Shown: one piece after another, positions 17,873 to 32,376 of the stretch
How the letters are laid out: each line of letters begins with the position of its first letter
Position numbering within the stretch: the stretch's first letter is position 1
Assembly: GCF_018614585.1 (NCBI RefSeq)
Contig: NZ_JAGGOI010000004.1
Coordinates: forward strand, 186,001-250,000
Direction of reading: 5' to 3'
DNA length: 64,000 nt
Source: Streptomyces sp. ISL-1
GTDB lineage: Bacteria; Actinomycetota; Actinomycetes; Streptomycetales; Streptomycetaceae
Position numbers and translations under genes: made by a program
Notes under the pieces: model-generated
Told to the model about the DNA's origin: nothing
What the model saw: the letters and a program-made list of their open reading frames with translations, nothing else
Databases searched by the model: none

Positions 17873-18126
17873 GCGGCCTGAGCCAGCTCGCGGTTGAAGA
17901 TGTCGAGGTAGTCCCTGGGCGTCTCGATGTTCGAGGCGTCCGCGTCCTCGAGCTTGATCTGGAAGTGCTGCTCCAGACTGCTCGTCGTCGCGATGACGGC
18001 GAGCGAGTCGAAGCCCAGATCGGTCAGCTGGGTGTCCAGGATGTCACCGGACAGGTCGATGCTCTCGTCCTCGCCCACCGCGCGCAGCAGGAAACCCTTG
18101 AGGTCGTCGATCGTCAACTCGGCCAT
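17869..18126 (-). CDS. Type II PKS acyl carrier protein
   Basis: This 85-aa ACP has phosphopantetheine Ser41 in LGFDSLAVI. It should carry the growing poly-beta-ketone for KS-alpha/CLF. The GTG of the dehydrogenase gene overlaps its stop. It is transcribed with the type I PKS genes rather than with KS-alpha/CLF, on the opposite strand to its partners, so two promoters must be co-regulated. Confidence 0.95.
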   Translation of the reverse strand: MAELTIDDLKGFLLRAVGEDESIDLSGDILDTQLTDLGFDSLAVIATTSSLEQHFQIKLEDADASNIETPRDYLDIFNRELAQAA

Positions 18127-18156
18127 GGAAGCAACCTTTCTTGGTGGTGTGGGAAA

Positions 18157-19092
18157 TCAGCGGGCTTCGACGAACGCGCGGGCCCTGGCCAGCGTCGCCC
18201 GGCTGTTGGAGCCCAGGGAGTTGCGTACGGCCGCCCGGGCGGCCTCCAGTGACGCGGGAGGTTCGGGGAGCGCGGCGATGGCCTGCGGGTCGAGGATGAC
18301 CTGATGGCGCGAGGTCACCTTGACCGTGCCGTCCGGGGCATCCTCGAACAGCCACTCGCCGTTGTGCGCCTGGAGTACGGGCGGCAGCTTGGTCTGCTTG
18401 TAGACGATCCGCCGCTGCGGAGTGCAGACCCGCCCGGAGACCGTCGTGTGCACCGACCCGTCCGGCGCCCGCGTGTCCATCTCCATGTACTGCAGCCCGC
18501 TCACGTCCTCGCGCAGGTCCATGCGCACGACGTGCGGGATGCGGTCCGGCCACTTCGCCGCGTCGTAGATGAAGTCGTAGGTGTCCCCGAGCGAACCGGC
18601 GATCACATCGGTGTCCGAGAAGTCCAGCAGCAGTTCCTTCTCGGCGTCGCCGCGCTCGGCCGCGCGCCTGAGATGGCTCAGCTCGGAGACACTGTTGGTC
18701 TCCACGGCCTGCGCGATGCGGGCGAGGGCCGCCGGGTCGTCGCCGGTTGCCCGGTAGTGGTGGTCGAGGACCACCGTGCAGGTACCGTCACCGCGCTCCT
18801 GGACCGACCACTCGCCTCCCATCGCGGCGACCGGGGCGGCGGGCCGGGTCTGCTCGAACCGCACCCGGTGTGCGGCCGGGTCCAGCCGGCGCCTCGACTC
18901 CCAGGTGCGCAGATCGCCATTGGCCACTGCCCAGATCCGGATCCGTTCGTCGCTGTCGTCCCCGGCCACCCGTTCGGCCCGTACGGTGGGCGGGAAGTAC
19001 AGCGGCCACAGGCTCACATCGGCGACGATGCGGTAGACGGCGTCCGCCGACGCCGCCACGTCGATCCGGTGGGTCACCTCGGTGTTGCTCAT
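18157..19092 (-). CDS. Didomain aromatase/cyclase (SRPBCC-SRPBCC)
   Basis: This 311-aa protein has two START/SRPBCC halves (about 1-150 and 160-300). The first has VYRIVADVSLWPLYFPPTVRAERV and the second has TYDFIYDAAKWPDRIPHVVRMDL. This is the didomain ARO/CYC class found in reducing type II systems such as actinorhodin and anthracycline pathways, which aromatises the first ring after C9 reduction. It fits with the ActIII-like ketoreductase. It lies between the type I PKS gene and the ACP in the same operon. The ATG at 19092 follows AGGAGAG. Confidence 0.93.
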   Translation of the reverse strand: MSNTEVTHRIDVAASADAVYRIVADVSLWPLYFPPTVRAERVAGDDSDERIRIWAVANGDLRTWESRRRLDPAAHRVRFEQTRPAAPVAAMGGEWSVQERGDGTCTVVLDHHYRATGDDPAALARIAQAVETNSVSELSHLRRAAERGDAEKELLLDFSDTDVIAGSLGDTYDFIYDAAKWPDRIPHVVRMDLREDVSGLQYMEMDTRAPDGSVHTTVSGRVCTPQRRIVYKQTKLPPVLQAHNGEWLFEDAPDGTVKVTSRHQVILDPQAIAALPEPPASLEAARAAVRNSLGSNSRATLARARAFVEAR

Positions 19093-19180
19093 GACGAGCC
19101 CTCTCTCCTCACCATCGTGCGCGGTACGGGAAATGTGGCACTGCCGCGTCGAGCGGCCCTACAGCTGTGGTGCAGTGAGC

Positions 19181-25417
<6,237 letters not shown>

Positions 25418-25457
25418 GGTGAGGACGAATGGGCGCAGACCGTCAGGCTGAGCCGAT

Positions 25458-25478
25458 ACGGGCCGGCGCCGGGCCCGT
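25458..25478. other. Intercistronic hairpin between the two type I PKS genes
   Basis: ACGGGCC (25458-25464) pairs with GGCCCGT (25472-25478) around 7 nt within the 80-bp gap between the loading-module gene and the reducing-module gene. It could tune the relative expression of the two proteins; no T-run follows. Confidence 0.35.
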
Positions 25479-25497
25479 TGGTAGGCGCCGGACCCTG

Positions 25498-28413
25498 TTA
25501 GAGCGGTGCGTCCGACTCGAACGCCTCGATCAGGGACGCGGGAGTGGGCCGGTCGAAGAGCAATGTGGTGGGCAGGGGACGTCCGGTGATCCTGGCCAGC
25601 GTGGTGCGCAGCGCCACGGCCATCCGGGAGTCCATCCCGAGGTCGCTGAAGGACCGGCTCACATCGAGATCGGCCTCCGGCCCCAGCCCGAGGGCTTGGA
25701 GCGTGCAGGTCACGACCAGGTCGAACGGGTCCCGGCTCCACTGGACGGCGGCGCTCGCGGCCTGCGGCGCCGCCACCTCCTCCGTGGTGTCCAGCCAGTG
25801 CCGCGCACGCTGGAACGGATACAGCGGGAGGTCGACGGGCCGCGCGTGCCGCCCGAAGACGGCAGGCCACCGGACCGGCGCGCCGAACACATGGGCGGCG
25901 GCCACGGATTCGGCCACACCGCCGGTCTCGTCCTCCGTGGCCATGGGCGCGGTGAAGCGTTCCACGCCGTGGTCCACGGTCTCCGCGGCCATGGTCGACA
26001 GTCCCCGGCCCGGGCCCAGTTCGACGAAGAAGCGGGCGCCCAGTTCGTGGGCCGTGCCGAGCGCGGGCCCGAAGCGTACGGTGGCGCACACATGGTGAGC
26101 CCAGTAGTCGGGGGTGGCGAAGTGCCCGGCCGGTGCAGGGCTGCCGGTCACCGTGGAGACGATCACCGGGCCGCTGGGCGGGTTCCGGCTCAGCCCCTCG
26201 GCGACGGCTCGCAACTCGTCCTGGATGGGTGCCATCAGCGGGGAGTGCCCGGCCACCGCGATCCGCAGCCGGCGGATCCGGCGCCCCAGCGCCTCGAAGT
26301 GGGCGGCCACCCTGTTGGTGGCCTGCTCCTCACCGGAAACCACCAGGGAGCGCGGGCTGTTGACGGCGGCGATGCCCACGAGCCCCGGCTCCCGGGCGAC
26401 CGCCCTTCGCACCTCGTCCTCCTCCGCCTGGACGGCGATCATCGCGCCGCCGGGCGGCAGAGTGTTGATCAGTCGTCCCCGGTGGGCGACGAGGGCGGCC
26501 GCGTCCTCGAGGGAGAACACACCGGTCACGTGCGCGGCGGTGATCTCGCCCTGGGAGTGGCCGACCAGCAGGTCAGGCACCAGCCCGAAGGACTCCAGCA
26601 GCCGGTACAGGCCGACTTCGAGCGCGAACAGGGCGGGCTGGGCGTAGTTCAGTTTGTCGACCAGGTCCTGACGGCCCCACATGGCGTCGGCGAGGCTCGC
26701 GCCGAGAGCCGGCTCCAGCGCGGCACACGCGTCGTCGAACGCCCGGGCGAAGACTCCGAATTCCTTGTGCAGCCGCTCGCCCATGCCGGGGCGCTGCATG
26801 CCCTGGCCGGGGAAGAGGAACGCGGTGAGGCCGCTTCCCCGGGCTCCCTGGACGATGCCGTTCTCCCCGTCGACCCCGGAGCCGTCGGCGAGGGCCCGCA
26901 GGCGCGTCAGCAACTGGTCGGTGCCGGAGGCGACCACGGCGGCGCGCCTGTCGAACGCCGTCCTGGTCGTCGCGGACGTCAGGCCGAGGTCGGCGAGCGC
27001 GGCGGGCCGGCCGGCGGCGTCGAGTGCGTCGGCGAGATTCCTCGCCTGCTGGCGCATCGCCGCCTCGGTCCGGCCGGACACCACGACAGGTACCACCGAG
27101 ACCTGGGAGGCCGGCTCTCGCGCGCCGGCGACTGCCAGCGGCGGGGCCTCTCCCAGCACCACATGGCAGTTGGTTCCGCCGAGGCCGAAGGAGGAGACAC
27201 CGGCGACCCACGGCGTACGCCTCTCGGGCCATGCCCGGCGGCCGTCGCAGACCCGCAGGCGCAGCGCGCTCATGTCGATCGCCGGGTTCGGCTGCTGGTA
27301 GTTGAGGCTGGGCGGCAGTTCGCGGTGGAACAGGGCGAGTGCGGTCTTGATGACCCCGGCGATTCCCGCCGCGGCTTCCAGATGCCCGATGTTGGTCTTC
27401 ACCGACCCCACCAGAAGCGGCCCGTCCGACGGCCGTCCGCGGCCCAGGGCACCGCCCAGTGCCGCGGCCTCCACCGGGTCCCCCAGTGCGGTCCCGGTGC
27501 CGTGCAGTTCCACGTAGCTCACATCGGCGGGAGACACCCCGGCCTGCCGGCAGGCGGCGCTCAGGACCTCGCGCTGGGCGGCCTCGCTGGGCGCGGTCAG
27601 CCCGGTGCGGGCGCCGTCGCTGTTCATCGCACCGCCCAGCACGGTGCAGTAGATCCGGTCGCCGTCGGCCACGGCCCGGCTGAGCGGCTTGAGGACCAGT
27701 ACGCCGGCTCCCTCACCGCGGACGATCCCGTCGGCCCTGGCGTCGAAGGTGTGGCAGCGTCCGCTGGGAGAGAGGGCGCCGAGCGCCTCGACCACCTCGT
27801 CGCCCTCGGCGGTGAGGTTGAGCTGGACGCCCGCGACGATCGCCGTCGAGCATTCCCCTCTGCGAAGCCCCTGCACGGCTTGGTGCAGCGCGGCCAGCGA
27901 CGAGGACTGTCCGGTGTCGACGACGAGACTCGGGCCGGTGAAGCCGAAGAAGTGCGAGAGCCGGTTGGCGAGGAAGGCCCGGCCGGTTCCGGTCATGGTG
28001 TACGTGGACGGCCGTGCGTCCGCGGCGCGGCTGAGGAAGGCGTACTCGTCCGAACCGGCGCCGACGTAGACCCCGGTGGGGCCGGCGGACAGATTGAGCG
28101 GGGTGGTGCGGGCGTCTTCCAGCGCGTGCCAGCACAGTTCGAGGAGCAGCCGCTGCTGCGGATCGGCCGCTGCCGCCTCCCGGGCCGGCATGCCGAAGAA
28201 CTCCGCGTCGAACCGGTCGACGTCCGCCAGATACCCGCCTGGGCGGCGGCCCTCCCGCAGACCGCTGCCGGGCCCGATCGCCTCGCCGCCGGACACCAGA
28301 AGCCGCCAGAAGGCGGCCGGGCCGTCCGCTCCGGGGAAGCGGCAGGCCATGCCCACCACGGCGACGGGTTCGTCCGTGCCCGGTGCGGGTGCTCGTGTGT
28401 GGTCTTCGCTCAT
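25498..28413 (-). CDS. Type I PKS loading module KSQ-AT-ACP
   Basis: This 971-aa protein has three domains. KS (about 15-430) has active-site Gln169 (DTGQSSSL) in place of Cys, with catalytic His motifs VELHGTGT and [10 protein letters not shown] retained. AT (about 520-830) has GHSQGE and VAGHSPLM at the specificity site. ACP (about 890-965) has LGMDSRM. KSQ domains decarboxylate an AT-loaded (methyl)malonyl unit to make a starter. The [18 protein letters not shown] stretch favours malonyl, hence acetyl-ACP, but AGHS is atypical, so propionyl is not excluded. The ATG overlaps the stop of the upstream acyltransferase gene. Confidence 0.93.
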   Translation of the reverse strand: MSEDHTRAPAPGTDEPVAVVGMACRFPGADGPAAFWRLLVSGGEAIGPGSGLREGRRPGGYLADVDRFDAEFFGMPAREAAAADPQQRLLLELCWHALEDARTTPLNLSAGPTGVYVGAGSDEYAFLSRAADARPSTYTMTGTGRAFLANRLSHFFGFTGPSLVVDTGQSSSLAALHQAVQGLRRGECSTAIVAGVQLNLTAEGDEVVEALGALSPSGRCHTFDARADGIVRGEGAGVLVLKPLSRAVADGDRIYCTVLGGAMNSDGARTGLTAPSEAAQREVLSAACRQAGVSPADVSYVELHGTGTALGDPVEAAALGGALGRGRPSDGPLLVGSVKTNIGHLEAAAGIAGVIKTALALFHRELPPSLNYQQPNPAIDMSALRLRVCDGRRAWPERRTPWVAGVSSFGLGGTNCHVVLGEAPPLAVAGAREPASQVSVVPVVVSGRTEAAMRQQARNLADALDAAGRPAALADLGLTSATTRTAFDRRAAVVASGTDQLLTRLRALADGSGVDGENGIVQGARGSGLTAFLFPGQGMQRPGMGERLHKEFGVFARAFDDACAALEPALGASLADAMWGRQDLVDKLNYAQPALFALEVGLYRLLESFGLVPDLLVGHSQGEITAAHVTGVFSLEDAAALVAHRGRLINTLPPGGAMIAVQAEEDEVRRAVAREPGLVGIAAVNSPRSLVVSGEEQATNRVAAHFEALGRRIRRLRIAVAGHSPLMAPIQDELRAVAEGLSRNPPSGPVIVSTVTGSPAPAGHFATPDYWAHHVCATVRFGPALGTAHELGARFFVELGPGRGLSTMAAETVDHGVERFTAPMATEDETGGVAESVAAAHVFGAPVRWPAVFGRHARPVDLPLYPFQRARHWLDTTEEVAAPQAASAAVQWSRDPFDLVVTCTLQALGLGPEADLDVSRSFSDLGMDSRMAVALRTTLARITGRPLPTTLLFDRPTPASLIEAFESDAPL

Positions 28414-29537
28414 GGCCTTCCCCCGGTTTCCGCCGGTACGGCGAGAGGTGTGCTCCCGGCGGTCCCGGCCTGTGTTGGTACGGCCTGTGTTGGTACGGCC
28501 TGTGTTGGTACGGGCGGCGTTGGTACGGGCGGCGTTGGTACGGGCGGCCGGGAGAACAGCCGCCGTTCGGCCGCCTCGACGGCCTGGATGTCGGCTTCGT
28601 CGCCCCGGCAGCGGTCCGGCAGCAGTGCCAGGACGGCGCTGCGGCCGGTGGCGACCGCCGGCTGCCGGCGTGCGAGTGTGCTCAGGCTGTTGCCCGGCCC
28701 GGCCTCGACGAGCAGACAGTCCGGTTGCTCGGTGAGCACAGTGGTCAGGGTCGGCGCGAAGTAGACAGTCGCGGAGGCCTGTCCGGCCCAGAACTCGGGA
28801 TCCCGCGCCTCTCGTTCGCCGAGCACGCCCTGGGTGTAGGCGGAGTAGACCGTGAGCCGAGGCGGCGTGAGCCGCACCGAGCGCCAGTCGGGCAAGGAGG
28901 CGGCCACGGCGCCGGCGACCACCGGACTGTGGAACGCCTGGCGGGCCATGACGTCCCGGCAGACCAGCCCTCTGCCGCCGAGGATCCGCGCGGCGTTGTC
29001 CAGTGGCTCGCGCTCACCGGCCAGCAGCAGCTGACGGCTCGCGTTGACCGCCGCCAGATGCACCTGCGGGCCCAGGACATCGGCGACCTCCTCCACCGAG
29101 GCGGCGACCGCGAGCATGCCGCCGGGCGGAGTGTCCGCGAACTGTGCCATCCGGCCGCGCATCAGCCGGATTCCTTCGGCGAATTCGAGTACGCCTGCCA
29201 GAGTGGCGGCCGCGAGCTCTCCCACGCTGTGGCCCAGCATGGCGACCGGACTCAGGCCCCGGTCGAGCAGCATCCGTCCGAGGGCGTGATTGACCGCGTA
29301 CAGCAGGGGCTGGGCCACGGACACGTCGTCGAACATCGGGGAGGGAGCCGGCGCGAGCCACTCCGAGCGCAGTCGCGCGCCATCGTCCTCGAACAGCCGG
29401 AACGCTTCGTCCATCCAGGTGCTGAACGTGTCTTCGCGCCCGTACAGACCTGCCGCCATCCTCGGGTGCTGCGCACCCTGGCCGGCGAACATCAGGACGA
29501 CAGGCTGGGCGGGCTGTGTCATGTCCGACATCCACAT
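28410..29537 (-). CDS. Discrete acyltransferase (malonyl-AT fold)
   Basis: This is a 375-aa AT with FAGQGAQHP near residue 17, nucleophile Ser104 in LGHSVGE and QAFHSP at the specificity loop, which is the malonyl-type form. The last 70 or so residues are extra and contain a Pro/Thr/Val/Ala/Gln tandem repeat. DpsD and related discrete ATs partner with DpsC-like KSIII proteins in starter selection or editing, and the KSIII gene diverges from this one. It could load malonyl units, transfer the type I-made starter, or hydrolyse wrong starters. It leads the operon running through both type I PKS genes to the dehydrogenase. Starts at 29537 and 29531 are both possible. Confidence 0.85.
   Translation of the reverse strand: MWMSDMTQPAQPVVLMFAGQGAQHPRMAAGLYGREDTFSTWMDEAFRLFEDDGARLRSEWLAPAPSPMFDDVSVAQPLLYAVNHALGRMLLDRGLSPVAMLGHSVGELAAATLAGVLEFAEGIRLMRGRMAQFADTPPGGMLAVAASVEEVADVLGPQVHLAAVNASRQLLLAGEREPLDNAARILGGRGLVCRDVMARQAFHSPVVAGAVAASLPDWRSVRLTPPRLTVYSAYTQGVLGEREARDPEFWAGQASATVYFAPTLTTVLTEQPDCLLVEAGPGNSLSTLARRQPAVATGRSAVLALLPDRCRGDEADIQAVEAAERRLFSRPPVPTPPVPTPPVPTQAVPTQAVPTQAGTAGSTPLAVPAETGGRP
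28471..28545. repeat. Five tandem 15-bp repeats inside the acyltransferase gene
   Basis: Five contiguous 15-bp units (28471, 28486, 28501, 28516, 28531) share GTTGGTACGG as core. Three begin TGT and two begin GGC. In frame they encode a five-residue VPT(Q/P)(A/P) repeat in a linker-like tail of the acyltransferase. Copy number could vary between strains without shifting the frame. Confidence 0.9.
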
Positions 29538-29621
29538 ACCTTTCCTCAGCTCGGCCACACGGTGGCGCCCTGTGTTCGAGGCTCGCCGGAGGATGGTTCG
29601 AACTTCTCTGATCCATCCGGG

Positions 29622-29639
29622 CTCGAGCCGGTTTCGAAC
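29622..29639. promoter_or_regulatory. Candidate SARP box in the acyltransferase / KSIII divergent promoter
   Basis: Heptads CTCGAGC (29622-29628) and TTCGAAC (29633-29639) are 11 bp apart, the SARP repeat geometry. A second copy of TTCGAAC lies at 29597-29603. The site is 85-102 bp from the acyltransferase start and about 90 bp from the KSIII start, and would control the starter-unit operon. Confidence 0.55.
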
Positions 29640-29729
29640 TTCCCGTCCCACACTCCGGGCCTCAGGGGCGCGGCCGGTTCCCGGGGACCGGAGAGCCGCT
29701 TGGCCACGTGGGCGTACGGGGGAGACTCG

Positions 29730-30770
29730 GTGGAAGTCGCAGACGTATACGTATCGGGTGTGGGGCTCCATCTGCCGCGGCGTATGCCGGTCGCCGAGGT
29801 GGCCGAAAGAGGTCTGGCCGACTGGCGGACCATCCGGCGCACAGGCATGCGGTCGGTGTGTGTCGCGGACCGGTCGGGACCCGAGATGGCGGTCGAGGCG
29901 GCGAAGGAAGCTCTTCGGGCGGCTGACGCGGCTCCGGCCGACATCGGGCTGGTGCTGCACGCCAGCACCTGGTTCCAGGGCCACGACCTATGGGCACCGG
30001 CGTCCTACGTACAGCGCGAGGCCGTCGGCAACAACTGCCTCTCCATGCAGGTCGGGCAGTTGTCCAACGGCGGTATGGCGGCGCTGGAGCTCGCCGTGCC
30101 CCAGTTGCAGGCCGGCTCCGGCCCGCACAGTGTGCTGATCACCACGGGGGACCGCTTCTGCCTGCCGGGTTTCGACCGGTGGCACACCGACCCCGGAACG
30201 GTGTGCGGGGACGGCGGGACGGCGATCGTCCTGTCCCGGGCGGGCGGTTTCGCGCGGCTGCGCAGCCTGGTCACGGTGTCCGATCCGACGCTCGAGGGGA
30301 TGGGCCGGGGCGACGACGATTTCGCGCCGGCGCCACTGGGCACCCGCTCGCCGATCAGTGTGGCGGCCTCCCGGGACCACCTGGTGCGCGAGGTCGGACT
30401 GACGAACCTGCTCGAGCGGCTGCAGTCGGGCCAACGCGCCTCGTTCGACCGGGCGCTGGACGAATCCGGCACGAAGGCCGCCCATGTCAGCTGGTTCGTA
30501 CTGCCCAACCTCGGGCGTCCGAAGATGGACGCCCAGTTCTTCCAGGTCCTGGACATCGAGCCCGAGCGGAGCACCTGGTCGTGGGGCTCGCAGGTGGGCC
30601 ACCTCGGCGCCGGAGACCCGTTCGCCGGGCTCGCGCATCTGGTACGTAGCCGGGCGCTGAGTCCCGGTCAGTTCTGTGTCCTGGCCAGCGCGGGCGGGGG
30701 ATTCGCCTGGTCGGTGGCCGTACTGGAGATCGTCGAAGAGCCGCCGGCCTCATGGCATATCGGGGACTGA
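29730..30770 (+). CDS. KSIII-like priming enzyme (DpsC type, Ser active site)
   Basis: This 346-aa FabH/KSIII-fold protein has the position of the catalytic Cys occupied by Ser112 (QLSNGGM). This is the change known from DpsC, which selects propionyl in daunorubicin synthesis, and from hedamycin-type clusters. The usual Asn-containing loop is VLPNLGRPK and GSQVGHLGAGD follows. The GTG at 29730 has GGGGGAG upstream. It probably takes the 2-methylbutyryl group made by the type I module and passes it to the type II PKS. It diverges from the acyltransferase gene and heads the tailoring operon. Confidence 0.88.
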   Translation: MEVADVYVSGVGLHLPRRMPVAEVAERGLADWRTIRRTGMRSVCVADRSGPEMAVEAAKEALRAADAAPADIGLVLHASTWFQGHDLWAPASYVQREAVGNNCLSMQVGQLSNGGMAALELAVPQLQAGSGPHSVLITTGDRFCLPGFDRWHTDPGTVCGDGGTAIVLSRAGGFARLRSLVTVSDPTLEGMGRGDDDFAPAPLGTRSPISVAASRDHLVREVGLTNLLERLQSGQRASFDRALDESGTKAAHVSWFVLPNLGRPKMDAQFFQVLDIEPERSTWSWGSQVGHLGAGDPFAGLAHLVRSRALSPGQFCVLASAGGGFAWSVAVLEIVEEPPASWHIGD

Positions 30771-30771
30771 C

Positions 30772-30791
30772 CTCGATGCCTCTGCATCGAG
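30772..30791. other. Small hairpin after the KSIII gene
   Basis: CTCGATGC (30772-30779) pairs with GCATCGAG (30784-30791) around a 4-nt loop immediately after the KSIII stop. It could be a weak terminator, or two inverted SARP-like half sites ahead of the hydrolase gene. The 114-bp gap leaves room for an internal promoter. Confidence 0.4.
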
Positions 30792-30884
30792 CATGTTTCC
30801 ACGCGGATTCTAGGCGCCCGCCCGACGCTGTCAGCCGGACCATTCACTGCTTTTGCCGTCGATACGGAGGTTGAGTCCCCAGCC

Positions 30885-32354
30885 ATGAGGACCAGTGAAA
30901 GCTCAGCGGATGTGCTGCGGGAATTCCGCCGCCAACAACCTAAATGGTCGCCGTCACCTTCCGGCGACGGCAGCGAACAGTGCGTCGTGGAGGTTCCGCT
31001 CGACCACGCCCGGCCCGACGGACCGCGTCTGTCCATCGCCGTCAACCGGATACGTGCGAAGGATCCGGGCCGACGGCGTGGAATTCTCCTGGCACTCAAC
31101 GGAGGGCCCGGCGGATACTTCGGACTGGGCCGCCGGTTTCCCGCGGTGCTCTCCCGCACCCGGCTCGGCGAATGCTACGACCTCATCGGGTTCGATCCGC
31201 GCGGGACGGGCGGCTCCACGCCCCTGACCGGCGAGATCACCCCGACAAAGGCGCCCTTCGACTCGCGGCCCACGGACGCCGATTTCCCGCTCGTCGCCGA
31301 GGACTTCCGCAGGCGCGAGGAGGGCAACCAGCGCGCCGGAGGGGAGCCGCGCCGGCACCACAGCACCCGGAATGTCGCCAGGGACATGGAGGTGATCCGG
31401 GAGGTGCTGGGCGAAGAAAAACTCAGCTTCATCGGTTACACCTACGGCACCTATGTCGGAGCTGTGTACGGCTCCATGTTCCCCTCCCGGCTGGACCGCT
31501 GCGTGCTCGATTCCTGCGTGCATCCGGACTGGTCCTGGCGAGAACAGTTCATGGCGCAGGGGCGAGCCAACCGCGCCAATGTCGAGAAATGGGCGGATTG
31601 GGCGGCGGAGCGCGTCGGGCTCTTCGGTCTCGGCGCCACGCAGGATGCGGTGATATCGGCAGTCGAGGAAGCGGCGCACAATACCGCGACGCAGGCCGGG
31701 AATTACCTCCGTACCCTTTTCGACGGCGCGATGGGGTCGCGATCCGCGAACCGGGCCAGGTGGGCGGAGCTCGGCCATCTCGTGGCGGACCTGCGCACCG
31801 GCGACAAGGCGACGGTCGAGAAGTGGCTCGCCGACGAAAAGGTGTGGCCTCCGGCAGAAACGGAAGGGACCACACGCTGCGGAGTACTCGACGCCGTCAC
31901 GCTGGAGAAGGACTGGCCCGAGGACCTCGACGTCTACTTCGAGGACATGCGCCGCTTCCGTGAGCGTTACCCGTACGGATACGGAGTGATGCGCGCCCAG
32001 CCGTGGGTGGGGGCGTTCCGGGCCTTCACCCCGCCGGAGGAGCCTGCCAGCCTGACCGGTGAGGGCCTTGCGACCGGTCTCGTCGTCCACGCCGACGGCG
32101 ACCCGACGGACCACTACGAGGGCGGGGCAGCGATGGCCGCGCGGCTGGGCTACCGGCTGATCACCGTCGCGGACTCCGGTCAGCACGAGATCTACGCGCT
32201 GAACGGCAACCCCGAAGTGGACGCGCTGGTCGACGCGTACCTCGTCGACGGCATCGTCCCGGAGGACACCGTCTGCACCAGCACGGTGCGCCGCCCGGAC
32301 ATCCCCGCGGACCGGGCCGGCGACACCGAGCGCCCGGCCGACCACACCGCCTGA
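30885..32354 (+). CDS. Alpha/beta-hydrolase-fold protein (TAP-like) with Thr at the nucleophile site
   Basis: This 489-aa protein resembles the tripeptidyl-aminopeptidase-like family. It has oxyanion segment LNGGPGGYFG near residue 72, DPRGTGGSTP near 104, GYTYGT at the nucleophile elbow, an Asp candidate in ADGDPTD and a His in SGQHE. The elbow normally reads GxSxG; here Thr186 (ACC, 31440-31442) replaces Ser. No signal peptide is present, unlike secreted peptidases of the family, so it acts in the cytoplasm. Its place between KSIII and the oxygenases suggests a biosynthetic role, perhaps non-hydrolytic ring closure of the pyran. That role is inference. Confidence 0.78.
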   Translation: MRTSESSADVLREFRRQQPKWSPSPSGDGSEQCVVEVPLDHARPDGPRLSIAVNRIRAKDPGRRRGILLALNGGPGGYFGLGRRFPAVLSRTRLGECYDLIGFDPRGTGGSTPLTGEITPTKAPFDSRPTDADFPLVAEDFRRREEGNQRAGGEPRRHHSTRNVARDMEVIREVLGEEKLSFIGYTYGTYVGAVYGSMFPSRLDRCVLDSCVHPDWSWREQFMAQGRANRANVEKWADWAAERVGLFGLGATQDAVISAVEEAAHNTATQAGNYLRTLFDGAMGSRSANRARWAELGHLVADLRTGDKATVEKWLADEKVWPPAETEGTTRCGVLDAVTLEKDWPEDLDVYFEDMRRFRERYPYGYGVMRAQPWVGAFRAFTPPEEPASLTGEGLATGLVVHADGDPTDHYEGGAAMAARLGYRLITVADSGQHEIYALNGNPEVDALVDAYLVDGIVPEDTVCTSTVRRPDIPADRAGDTERPADHTA

Positions 32355-32376
32355 CCTCACCAGTGAAGGAAGGAAC

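Noticed and set aside
25498..28413. Reading the first type I PKS protein as an ordinary extender module
   Set aside because: The active-site codon is CAG (Gln169), so it cannot condense in the normal way; a KSQ loading role fits better.
28471..28545. CRISPR-like array
   Set aside because: The 15-bp units are contiguous without spacers and lie in frame inside a coding gene.
25429..28764. A 1111-codon open frame on the plus strand across the loading-module PKS gene
   Set aside because: It is antisense to a well-recognised KSQ-AT-ACP gene, has no ribosome binding site or family motif, and is rich in Arg, Gly and Val as expected for a high-GC shadow frame.
30885..32354. A secreted tripeptidyl aminopeptidase
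   Set aside because: The family resemblance is real, but there is no signal peptide, the nucleophile position is Thr, and the gene is inside a biosynthetic operon.
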